In this document: positions 37,677 to 47,400 of the stretch, piece by piece
Layout of the letters: each line of letters begins with the position of its first letter
Numbering within the stretch: the stretch's first letter is position 1
Assembly: GCF_003086295.3 (NCBI RefSeq)
Contig: NC_092040.1
Span: 4,960,001-5,024,000 of the forward strand
Direction: 5' to 3'
From: Arachis hypogaea
Lineage: Eukaryota; Streptophyta; Magnoliopsida; Fabales; Fabaceae
DNA length: 64,000 nt
Notes under the pieces: model-generated
Told to the model about the DNA's origin: nothing
The model's database searches: none
The model's input: only the letters and a program-made list of their open reading frames with translations
Program-made: the position numbers and the translations under genes

Positions 37677-39606
37677 TTATAAAACCCTATGAACCCATTT
37701 CTCAAGCCTAAGTTGCTTCAGAGCAGGCCCAACATACGGTTTACCCTTTTGAGGGCATTTCCATTTCCCTGTAATCTCAATGACATTGGATTGTTGAACA
37801 TTTGTTACATCTGTTAATGCCTTTCTCTTTTTGACAGCTTGCTTTTCACAGGCCAATGGAACTGTTCCTGTTTTTGTTGAACATTGTAGTGATACTATTT
37901 CTGATTTCTTCCAAGAATTTTCACCATTGGGTTTGGCACATTTGTCCTTCCTTGTTGAAATAAATCCATCATTTTCTTTATTTCTTGTACAAGTTGAACT
38001 CGTTCCTGAGGATCTTTTACATAAACTTATGCTCACATCAACCGTGCCATGTTGGATCTTAGCTTCTGCTTTTGCTTCTCTGATATCATTATTTTGTATC
38101 ATTTCTTGAATTCTATAGCCTGAACTTTTCTTGACATCTAATGGCACTATCTGCGCTTCTCGGCTACAATTAATGCTTCCATGATTCATCCTTATTGTTT
38201 CCCCATACTCCTTTTGGTTAGAATTATGTTTCAATGTCTTATCCTGTATACATGGCTGCAAAACATTTTCCAAATGGGAAGTGCATGTAGTAGCTAAACT
38301 TTTTTCAACTGCACTACCATCGTTACCCTGTGATTTTCAGTTTTCAACACCAGAGAAAATTAATGAACACAGATAAGTTGGATGTGTTGATGTATTGCAA
38401 GTGCAAAGTAATATGTAATCTACTTGGTATGTATTAAAAAAGTGTTATGTATACCCTATTACTTCTATCATAGAAAGATTGTTGAAAAAGAAATATAGAA
38501 TAGTACCCTCCTAGAAGGCTCTTCTACCCTTTTTTTTTCATCAGAAGGGCTATGATGTGGAAAACATGCTTTTGGATGATCATTCTGAGACCTGTCTTCA
38601 TCTTCATTTATGACTTCTAAATCAAGCCTTTCCTTCTCACACTCACTCTCTTCTGAAACAACATCCTTAGTCATGCTATACGTATCCGGCACATAAGACT
38701 CGTATGCATAGCTGGAGAACCAGTTTCCAATATCAAGAGGCTCTGAATCAAAAGAGAAAACATAGCAAGCACAGATATACACAAAGTAACCACAGTTAAC
38801 TAGTGGAAATAATCAAACATTTCACATTTTCTGTATGATTAAACGTTTCTTGGTAGCCAAATCAGAGTACAAACCTGAAAGGGGTGAGTCTGAGCTAAAA
38901 GAATCCAAACTCTGCTGGAAAAAAAAAAGATTTAAAACCTTAAAAGCCCCTTCTGAGCTACACACAATAATACAGTTCGTTAAATTCCTTTTTTTTTTTA
39001 ATGATTATGCATTCAATTCAAAATTAGCAAGTTGAATTGAAAAATTTACCCTGGTCAAACACACTTTCTCATTGTGCTTATCATCCTCAACTACTTCATC
39101 TTGGATCTTATCAATTTCGAAATTCGCATTTTCTTCTTCATTTTTCTGGATATTGGATCCTCTAAACTCAGATTCTTCAAACCCAAAATTTGTATCCGGA
39201 TCGGGAGATTGATACTTGTAGCTTGAGAACCAGCTACCAACATCAGGAGGCTCTAACAGATAACCCCACAAAACACATTTACCAAAATGAGTGCATATTT
39301 TTCTGCTTAGAGTTTAAAGAACTCCTAAGTTTCTCGTTTCTAACCCATTACTCGATTTCATGCTGTTACGAAAATTTCAATAAAAAATTGATACATACCA
39401 GAAGGGAATGAAGGTGACGGAAACGAATTGGAAATCTAAAACAAGCAGAAAGAGGGGGGGGGGGGGGGGGGGCGGAATCAAGTCAGAAAATTGAAAATGT
39501 AATTTTCTCAGCTGCCAAACAGTGAAAAAAGAGAACGGCAGAAGCAAAATGTGGTTGAGGATTTTACCTGGGAATCTAGGTTTTCAGGGCTCAGAATTGA
39601 ATCCAT
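37677..39606 (-). CDS. unrecognised plant protein with duplicated E-P-x-D-x-x-x-W-F-S-S-Y motif, KEN box and D-box
   Basis: Six exons joined by GT/AG and phase: 39606-39568, 39435-39399, 39252-39050, 38914-38875, 38742-38507, 38327-37677, giving 401 residues. I do not recognise the family by name. Two exons (3 and 5) open with the same motif, EPPDVGSWFSSY and EPLDIGNWFSSY, each followed by an acidic stretch, each preceded by a short Ser/Pro-rich exon ending in phase 1. This is an exon-pair duplication. The long last exon holds a KEN tripeptide (residues 302-304), RKALTDVTN (353-361), which fits the D-box RxxLxxVxN, and a basic conserved-looking C-terminus (KWKCPQKGKP, LKQLRLEKWVHRV). KEN plus D-box suggests an APC/C target or regulator, by inference only. 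The frame stays open upstream of the chosen ATG, with no other good start. No signal peptide or membrane segment is seen. Confidence 0.75.
39454..39472. repeat. 19-base poly-G run in intron 1
   Basis: Nineteen consecutive G on the + strand (poly-C in the transcript) just upstream of exon 2 of the KEN/D-box gene. Confidence 0.95.
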
Positions 39607-40107
39607 GAAAACGCATCTGAAGAATCTAGGCTGGGAAGACACACGAGAAGCTGAAATAATAAAATTATGTTTAGTTCTCTTTCGGAATTTTGAATGATAT
39701 GCCAAATTTTTGCTTCTTCGCGGCGCGGTATGGCGCCAATTTTGAAAAAGTTAAAAGAAAGAAATTATTTTTAATAAATATGATATTCTTTTATAGATTT
39801 ATATAAAAAAATTTAAAAAAAAAAGTATGTTCTCAATTTTGTATAGAAGATGAAAAAAGAATTGATCTTACCACGTGTAGTCTAAAAATCAGTTTACAGA
39901 TATATAAAATACATGTTAAAATATAGAATATATATTAAAAATAAATTAAAATATATATTTATACATAAATATATTATACCTAATTTTTTTGTGAACATAA
40001 TATTTTTTTAAGGGAATTTCTATAAAAAAAAAAACCATATTCTTTTATAAGAAAAGAAACGCACTATGATAGTGAGTGGTAAATTCACTAAATGAAAAAT
40101 ACCCGTA
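39607..40107. other. promoter side of the KEN/D-box gene
   Basis: The proximal part has GCGCGG/TGGCGCC (39720-39735); TTTGGCGC-like and TGGCGCCAA resemble E2F sites. Beyond is an AT-rich repeat (39890-39985). Confidence 0.4.
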
Positions 40108-40116
40108 TAAAAATTT

Positions 40117-41317
40117 GGAAAAATTCTGCATCCATGTATTTTTTACATGGTTCATGGTTGTTAACCAAGTAATTTCCTTTACATGCGTGTCCCCTACCCT
40201 TCACTCATTTACACGCGCGTCCTCTATTCTTCACTCGTTTATCATACACGCGCTACATATAACGTGCTGCAACCTAAAGATTTGCTCAACGTAAACCTAA
40301 ACCCTAAATCCTCTGTTGCAACGTAAACCTCCTCCTCCTTTTTCTCTGTTCGCGTTCTTCCTTATTGATCTGCATTGCCTTCGTCGTTCTCCTCTGATCG
40401 TGTTCATCTTCTCGTTTTCTTATTTCGATCTGGTTACGTTGCATTTATCTTCTTCTTATTCTTCTTCGTTTTCTTCTTCGATATGCATGTCTGAATCGAA
40501 ACAATAAATGACTCAACTTCAAATCAGGATAGCGATTTGGATTACTCTTCTAAAACGAATCAAACTAACAAAATTTGGATTATTCAATTTTGAATCGAAT
40601 TGAATGGAATGCAATTGCTAATTTGAATTGAATTAAATTGATGGAGACGTACTGGATTGAATTGAGTTGAATTGATAATATGTAAATTGCAGGCAGAGTT
40701 ATTTGAATTTAATTTTATATAGTGGATTATGTTTCGTTCACTCAGTTCTATACAATTGTTTCACCATGAGTACTGTGTTCGGTTCATTCTGCAGAAAGCT
40801 GTTTGAATTTGATTTTATATAATGGATTATGTTTCGTTCACTCAGTACTATACAATTGTTTCACCATGAGTACTGTATTCGGTTCACCATGAGTACTGTG
40901 TTCGGTTCATTCTGCAGAAAGCTGTTTGAATTTGATTTTATCTAATGGATTATGTTTCGTTCACTCAATACTATACAATTGTATTGTGTTCGGTTCACCA
41001 TGAGTACTATGTTCGGTTCACCATGAGTACTGTGTTCGATTCACCATGAGTACTGTGTTCGGTTCATTCTGCACTATTCAAAACTCTTCTTCCTCACCTT
41101 CTACTACTTCTTCACTAGAGAAAAAGAAAAAGACAAAAAAAGAAGAAGACGCTTCGTGCGTAAACGAGCGTGAAGAAGAAGAAGAAGAAAAAGCGTTGGG
41201 CAAGAGCGATTTCGTGTGTGTTGGGCGCGTGTATTTCACGTTTCATTTAATGGTATTGGATTTTTTTTGTGTTGAACCAACTTGGTTACATGGTTACATG
41301 GATGTGTAGCATCCCGC
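40117..41317. mobile_element. Mutator-like non-autonomous element, copy C, with internal tandem repeats
   Basis: 1201 bp flanked by a perfect 9-bp duplication ATAAAAATT (40108-40116 and 41318-41326). The right end in reverse complement, GCGGGATGCTACACATCCATG, resembles the left end of copy B (GAGTTATGCTACACATAC). The left end has CTGCATCCATG. Both arms contain ACATGGTT..AACCAAGT blocks. Like copies A and B it has CTT tracts at one side and GAA tracts at the other. The centre is a tandem array. Confidence 0.75.
40700..41075. repeat. tandem array inside copy C
   Basis: A unit of about 100-130 bases (TTTGAATTTGATTTTATATAATGG through CTGCAGAAAGCTG) is repeated about three times. Within it a shorter unit, TGTTCGGTTCACCATGAGTAC, is reiterated up to five times near 40860-41060. 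Confidence 0.85.
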
Positions 41318-41409
41318 ATAAAAATTAGATAGCGTTGGGGAGCTAATAAAGGATAATTACATCTTTAATTTGCTTAACATTTAGAAAAAAACGTTTTTTA
41401 TTTATAAAA

Positions 41410-41710
41410 GGTTTAATTACTCTATTTGTCCCTATAAGTTCACGAAATTTTTAATTAAATCTTTATACTTTTTTTCTTTTAATTGAGTCCTTGCACGATT
41501 TTTTTAATTAAGTCTCTATACTTTTTTTTCTTTTTAATTGGGTCCTAGTACCAATTTTTTTTAATTAAATCCGATATAATTAAACTAAATACCGTTAAGA
41601 GGGACCTAATTGAAAAAAAATTGGTGCAAAGACTCAATTAAAAAGAAAAAAAGTGTAACGACCTAATTAAAAATTTCGCAAAACTATAGGGCCAACAGAA
41701 TAATTAAACC
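41410..41710. mobile_element. 301-bp Mutator-type MITE
   Basis: The ends GGTTTAATTACTCTATTTG and, in reverse complement, GGTTTAATTATTCTGTTGG are inverted repeats. A perfect 9-bp duplication TTTATAAAA lies at 41401-41409 and 41711-41719. The body has paired arms of AAATTGGTNC-type sequence, so it can fold back on itself. Confidence 0.9.
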
Positions 41711-42357
41711 TTTATAAAATATACACTTTTTCCATCAAAATTAAAATAACATATAATTTAGTCTTTTTGTTCAAAATACTATAATAGTGATAATAATATA
41801 TTTATTATTATTGCAATATATATTTTTTAATATTTTTTATCACATGATACAAAATACTTTAATTTGTTTATTACATTAGTATTAAATAAAATTTAGACTC
41901 ATTCTTAAATATTCTATATTCTTATTAATTAAACAAATATTAACTCTCTATTTATTATATATGGTTCAAATTTAAAATTTATGGTTTGGAGTTAAAAAAT
42001 TTAAAGTATTTTATTTTTTTGGTTTTTCCTTTCTTAAATTTGACGGCAAGTTAATTTTAACGAAATATTACACTATTCACTTTTTCCGAACAAATTAGCC
42101 TTTGCATAAAATTTATTACATTAATAATCATATAATATATAAAAAATTTAAATTAAATATTTTTCTAAGTTATTTTTAGTAATCCATTTTTAATCAGGGC
42201 TGAGCAGGTCTCTTTTTATGGATTACTTTTTATAACTTTGTCGCTTTGATTAGTCTGGTCCGACTTTTTCATGTCGGTCCATTCTAAGTTATTTTTAGCA
42301 ATTCATTTTTTCTCAGACCTCGTCAGGCCTCTTTCTATGGATGACTTTTTATAACTT

Positions 42358-42624
42358 TTGTAGCGTTGATCGGGCGGTGAATTTGGTTTTCACTTTGCCA
42401 ACCTTGTCGTAATCGAACGATGAATTTGGTTTTCATCTTGCCGACCTGTAGCTTTGTAATCGGATGATGAATTTGGTTTTCACCTTGCCGACCCTGTCGT
42501 AATCGGACGATGAATTTGGTTTTCATCTTGCCGACCTTGTCGTGATCAGGCGGTGAATTTGGTTTTCACCTTGCCGACCTATCGTGATCGGGCGGTAAAT
42601 TTGATTTTTACCTTGCCGACCTGT
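42358..42624. repeat. tandem array of ~43-bp unit, about six copies
   Basis: The unit contains GATGAATTTGGTTTTCATCT then TGCCGACCT, with the CGTAATCGGACG part between copies. Copies differ at several sites. It lies in the 3' part of the Tat-type element. Confidence 0.9.
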
Positions 42625-43489
42625 CGTAATCAGGCATCTTGGTAGGAAAGTTTTTAGGGAATCTGCAAACTTTTAAACAATAAAATGAATATATGAATAA
42701 GAGTGTGTACATGTTAGTGCTTACCCTTCTAGGTCGGACACTTTGTGGTGACCTTTCCCCAGTATCTCTGAACAACTTGGTATGGTCCTTTCCAGTTGGC
42801 TGCTAGCTTCCCTTCTCCTTACCGATCTTAGGTCCATTCGACGTTTTAGTGCTTCCTCTTTAATCCAAGCTCTTTCTCAGACTTCTGGAGGTAGGTCGAG
42901 CTCTTCCCTTTGAATTTTGGGAGTCAGTCTCTTCGTTGTTCTTGATTTGAGCCGTTTCTCATCTTCTTTTCTGCAGGTTAGTCGTTATTTTCTCTATCTT
43001 TTTTTACTTTCCACAACTGTGCATGCTTTTGATGTAAAGCTTTGACTTTGTATTTGGGTTTTTGCTCTGAAGAACTTTGGTTCTTTCTGCAAAAAGTTTG
43101 TGTCATTGGTCGTTTGTTGTGACTTTTCTTTTGTCGTTCGCCTTTGAGAAGAATGTGTGCTTTGCTTAGGATTTTGTTGTTGTTCCTGTTTCTTTTCATC
43201 GTTGCCTGACTTCTTTTGTATGAAAGTTCTAACTTTTGTTTTGACCTTTTGTTTGAGAGGTGTTCGGACTATTTGAGTATAGATTGTCGACTTCTCTTCT
43301 CTGTGTTCTTGCCCTGTTGTTGCCTCCAAAGGGTGCCCCTGGACTTTCGTGTGAGTCCTGGGTTTCCCTTTTACTCTAGTATCCGACACTTGATGTTTTG
43401 CTGTTATTGTCCGAGTTGTTTCCTTATTTGCCCGAGTTGTTTGGTAGTAACCCCATTTTTCTTTTTCTTACTGTAGGAATATTTGACCT

Positions 43490-43717
43490 ATGTCTTCCCG
43501 CAAAAATATTGCTGAGATGTCTATTAAGATCCCGGACGGCATGTCTGACTGGCTGGATTCCATAGTTTTAATGTGTGTTCCTGAGTACTGTGTGCGACTT
43601 AGGAGGTTCCATAGAATTTGTAGGGATAGGGACAAGGAGAAGAATCATGAGTTGGTGTCGCCGGACCTTGAGGATCGGGTTTGTTTTCCTTCCTTGACTC
43701 CGGGGGAACGACCCTGA
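43490..43717 (+). pseudogene. extra ORF of Tat-type element (plant 'putative gypsy type transposon' domain), truncated
   Basis: 75 residues, opposite in strand to gag. It starts ATG with KIPDGMSDWLDSIV, then RRFHRICRDRDKEKNHEL and ends VCFPSLTPGERP, where related ORFs continue into FFYAYDYFF. The frame stops just after that point, next to the gag remnant, so the rest was lost with pol. A CTTACTGTAG splice-acceptor-like site lies just before the ATG. Confidence 0.55.
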
Positions 43718-43757
43718 CCTGATATGGTTAGGACCTTTATCCTTGTCCTGAGATGGG

Positions 43758-44634
43758 TTAGGAGAATCCGGTTTTTGAGCTGTCTCCCATTCGGGAGTTC
43801 TCCTCCATATTGATATATTTTTTCGCCCTTTCTTGAACCTCGTTTAGAGCTGTGGGGTACTTCTTGGATATTGAGTAGCTGAAAGGTCCTTCTCTTAGGT
43901 CATTGATGAGTCCCATGATAGCCGCTTCTGTTGGAAGACTTTGTATATCAAGGCATACTTTGTTGAATCTTTCCATGTACCTGTGAAGGCTTTCCTGTTC
44001 TCATTGTTTAATTCCCAGCAAGCTTGGAGCGTGTTTGGCTTTATCCTTTTGGATGGAGAACCTGGCAAGAAATTTGTTGGCTAAGTCGTCAAAACTTGTG
44101 ATGGATCTTGGAGGCAAACTGTCGAACCACTTTATTACTGTCTTCGTTAGGGTAGTCCGGAAGGCTTTGCATCGAATGGCATCCGAGGCGTCAGTGAGGT
44201 ACATTCTGCTTCTGAAATTGCTGAGGTGATGGCTTGGAACCGATGTGCCGTCGTATGGGATCACGTTGGGAGCTTTGAAGTCCTTTCGAACTTTAGCTTT
44301 CATGATCTCTTTGGTGAATGGGTCTTGATCTTTGTGGGGGCTATCTTCATGACTGGATCGAGCGGTCTTGGTTTTGAGATCGGCTTCGAGCTTTAAGAGC
44401 TTGTCCTCTAGCTTTCGACGTCGTCTTATTTCTCTCTGAAGGTCTCTGTTCAGCTTCATGTTCCAGCTGTTTAAGGCGATTCTGTTGCTCACGGATAGCT
44501 TCCAAAATTTGTGTGTTTGGGGGTTGCTTATCTCCCCCGCTTTGAGGTGTGTCTTTGGAGGTGGCGTCCATGTCTTTGTTTGGCCTTCTGTCCACCAAAC
44601 CAGAGTTGTGATTGTTGTCATGGTCGTCCGCCAT
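43758..44634 (-). pseudogene. gag remnant of Tat/Ogre-type element
   Basis: Begins MADDHDNNHNS (ATG at 44634), continues with a coiled-coil-like EQQNRLKQLEHEAEQ, then must shift frame near 44450 to read DLQREIRRRRKLEDKLLKLE. The retrotransposon gag core follows (RMYLTDASDAIRCKAF, KWFDSLPPRSITSFDDLANK). An in-frame TGA lies at 44001-44003, after which the same frame resumes with YMERFNKVCLDIQSLP and ends at 43758. Frameshift and stop show it is dead. Confidence 0.75.
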
Positions 44635-45189
44635 GGTGATGAGATGACTTTCAGGTTCTCCGAAAATGGCGTCAATGTTCCGAGGGTTACCTGAAACTGT
44701 AGGTCTATCTCGGACGAGATCTGCGGTAATGGCCGGAGCTGACGTGTCCGACTTGTTGGACTTGGTGGTGCTGTTGATCCTTCGTCACCGGAGGGTGGTG
44801 GTACCTGCAAGAGACTCCGATGCTTAAGTTAGCACGTGCTTTAGGCAGGTTTTTTAGTAGAATCAGAGTATGAGTTATACCTGGGTGTTCCAGTGTATTT
44901 ATAATAGTGTGAATTGACCTTTCTGGAGATAAGATAGTTATCTTATCTTATCTTTGAGTGAAGTCATCTTATCTTTAAGGGGAACCGCCTTTATCTTTCT
45001 GGGCTTTAGCTGCCTTTAGATTGGGCTGTGTTCCTTCGTTTTGGTCCTGCTTTGGGCTCCTCTGGCGATTTGGCCGACCTCTTTGAAAAGAGGTCAAAGA
45101 AGTCGGTAATGGGCCAACCTTCTAAGAGGTCGGTCATGGGCCAACCTTTTAAGAGGTCGGCCAACCTAGTCCATTATAGCTCGAACCGA

Positions 45190-46720
45190 TGCATGAACAG
45201 GTGCCAAGGGAGGTCTTATAGAAAGTTTTGGAAAGGAAGAGAGTAAGAATCGTATATATTCGTGCAATTAAAGACATGTATGATGGGGTACAACTAGTGT
45301 GAAAACTCAAGGTGGTCTGACAACAAAATTTTCTATTAGTATAGGATTACATCAGGGATCATCCTTAAATCCATACCTTTTCACATTAGTATTGGAAGTA
45401 CTCACAAAGCATATCCAAGAGTCTGTGCCATGATGCGCTCTTTTTGCCGATGATATCGCCTTATGGGAGAGTCAAGGGAAGACCTAAATAAGAAGTTGGA
45501 TTTATGGAAAGAAGCTCTAGAAGTGTATGGTTTGCACATAAGCCATAGCAAGATGAAATATATGAAATGTAAGTTCAGCCGCCGAAGAGAAAACTCTAAT
45601 ACAGAGGTGAAGATTGGAGAAAATATCCTACAAAAAGTTAAAAGTTTTAAATATCTTAAGTGCATCATACAGGATAATGGAAAGATTGAACATGATGTAA
45701 ATCATAGGATCCAAGCAGGTTGGTCAAAATATTGGAGTGCATAAAAGTGCCTTTAAAACTCATAGGTAAATTATTTCGCACTGTTATCAGACCGGCTATG
45801 CTTTATGGTAAGTGGTCAAACGAAATCTACATGTAAACAGTGTCTCTGTAAACATGATAGAATTCAATGCATAGTTATTAAAATTGGACCAAACCGACCA
45901 ATTCGATAAAAAAAAAATCGGTGAGCCGAACGCTATATCAGTCCAGTCTGATATTTGGACCGTACAAGACAAAGAATCGAAACGAGTTGGTCAAACTCGG
46001 AGTGAATCGATAAAAATCAGTCCAACCGAACCACTTGAAATTTAAATTTTTTTGAAAATGCTTAAGGTGGGATTCGAATCTCAATAAGAGAAATGTCTTT
46101 CACAACCACCGGACTATCATGCTTTTTATTAATATATATGCAAATTATAATACATATAGATATCTTTCATCAAATAGTTTACTTCTATTTAATAGATTTT
46201 AATTTTAGTTATAAACTCACTCATTCTTAAATTAATTATATTTTTATTTAACATTAATTATAAACTCATTTTTTCTTTTCATAATTATATAATATCTATT
46301 AATATTATTTTTTAATAAATACTTGTAGTATATAATAGTATAATAGATATAAACTAATTAATAAATTATTGAAATTTAAAATAATAGTTATTTTAATATA
46401 AAAACAAAATAAAAATATTTATGATAGAGTAAAATTAACAAAATATTTATTATTCTTGTTCCATATTATTTTAGAATAGCTAGATATTTTTAAAATATTA
46501 GTGAAAATATGTATATTAAATTTTAATTTTAAATTTTAAATTATTTTTTATTTTTTATTTACATGTGACCGATTCAACCAATATTGAACAAGTGATCCAG
46601 TAGCCTGACCGATTCGATCACCGATTTGGTTCCAACAACTATGATTCAATGACGGTCTGGTTCATGTAGTTGACCCTACCTATTGGGACAAGACTTAGTT
46701 GTTGTTGTATTATTATTTAA
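45190..46720 (+). mobile_element. RTE-type LINE fragment, split by a hAT-type insertion
   Basis: The reading frames give a broken reverse transcriptase: QVPREVL, RAIKDMYDGV, SVKTQGGL, the catalytic FADDIALWES (Y/F-A-D-D), REDLNKKLDLWKEALE, KVKSFKYLKCII, HRIQAGW and VIRPAMLYG. These are hallmarks of plant RTE-clade LINEs. The tail after the insertion (46652-46720) ends in TTGTTGTTGTATTATTATT, a microsatellite-like end common to RTE. Several stops and frameshifts; the 5' part is absent, cut at or near the Tat-type element. Confidence 0.75.
45870..46643. mobile_element. hAT-type non-autonomous element inside the LINE
   Basis: 774 bp with ends CATAGTTATTAAAATTGGACC and, in reverse complement, CATAGTTGTTGGAACCAAAT. 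A perfect 8-bp duplication ATTCAATG lies at 45862-45869 and 46644-46651. LINE sequence continues on both sides, which fixes the borders. Confidence 0.9.
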
Positions 46721-47400
46721 ATCAACTAAATAATTATCACTAATTTGTATATAACTATAATAATTATTAATGTGCTTATGGAGGATAAATTACCTTCTAT
46801 TTTATATTGCCGCATCATGATAGATTTATTATGCACATTCTCTACTATATCTCGTTCATCGTTTGATTCTTATTTTCGTGACATTTTACGATTGTAACAA
46901 TGAAATAATAAACAAACAATCCAATTTTTTTTAAAAATATTTCATTTAGCTTTTATATTTCAATCGAGGAGTATTAAGAGATCAACAAATTTTGTAATTT
47001 ATAGCTATCAATTAGCCATTATTGATGTTTTCAATAGCATAAAATTTCATCCAATAGTGTGAAATTACTCACTTTTCTTTTGTTAGTTAAATACTAGTCA
47101 GATTTTAATAAAAATACTAATCCTCTAAACTTTCTCATTTCAATATTCTTATAGATTCTATAGATCGAATAAAACGTTTTTAATTTGTCAGACAAGATTC
47201 AGCAATGGAGGTCATTGCTTTGAGGAAATCTACCTAAATTTCAGATTCATACATTGCGGAGATTAATACAATGTACAGTAAAATGATTAACAATAATAAT
47301 AAATTATTAAAATAAATGGAAAATGGGGACTTGCAATAAGGCAGAATACAAGACATGTAAGACTAAATTTTTGTAGCTGAATCGATTTCCTCCTGATCTT
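46721..47400. other. 3' flank of the VRN2-type gene
   Basis: AT-rich; the part nearest 47400 is probably 3' UTR on the - strand. No other feature seen. Confidence 0.5.

Larger units (their letters stand above)
42160..45185 (-). mobile_element. deleted Ty3/gypsy element of Tat/Ogre type
   Basis: On the - strand: an LTR-like/leader region (about 45185-44830, with TATAAATA near 44900 in reverse), a gag remnant (44634-43758), then no protease, reverse transcriptase or integrase, then an ORF on the opposite strand (43490-43717) and a tandem array near 42.4 kb. Tat-lineage elements such as Ogre and Grande carry extra ORFs beyond gag-pol, in some cases antisense. The outer borders are estimates. 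About 118 bases near 42164-42282 are directly repeated at about 42283-42365. Confidence 0.65.

Noticed and set aside
39607..39705. Upstream extension of the KEN/D-box protein start to 39705
   Set aside because: In frame but basic and low-similarity looking; the ATG at 39606 gives the more natural MDSILSPENLD start. Not excluded.
44635..44810. N-terminal extension of gag in the frame ending at 44001
   Set aside because: It begins with TTG and is in a different frame from the recognisable MADDHDNN start; it is likely leader or intron.
46055..46130. tRNA-like A-box/B-box sequence (GATTCGAATCCCA on the - strand), and a similar GGTTCGAGACCC near 24153
   Set aside because: No cloverleaf can be folded by eye. 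At most tRNA-derived sequence; the first lies inside the 45870-46643 hAT-type element, the second just outside the 23787-24121 element.
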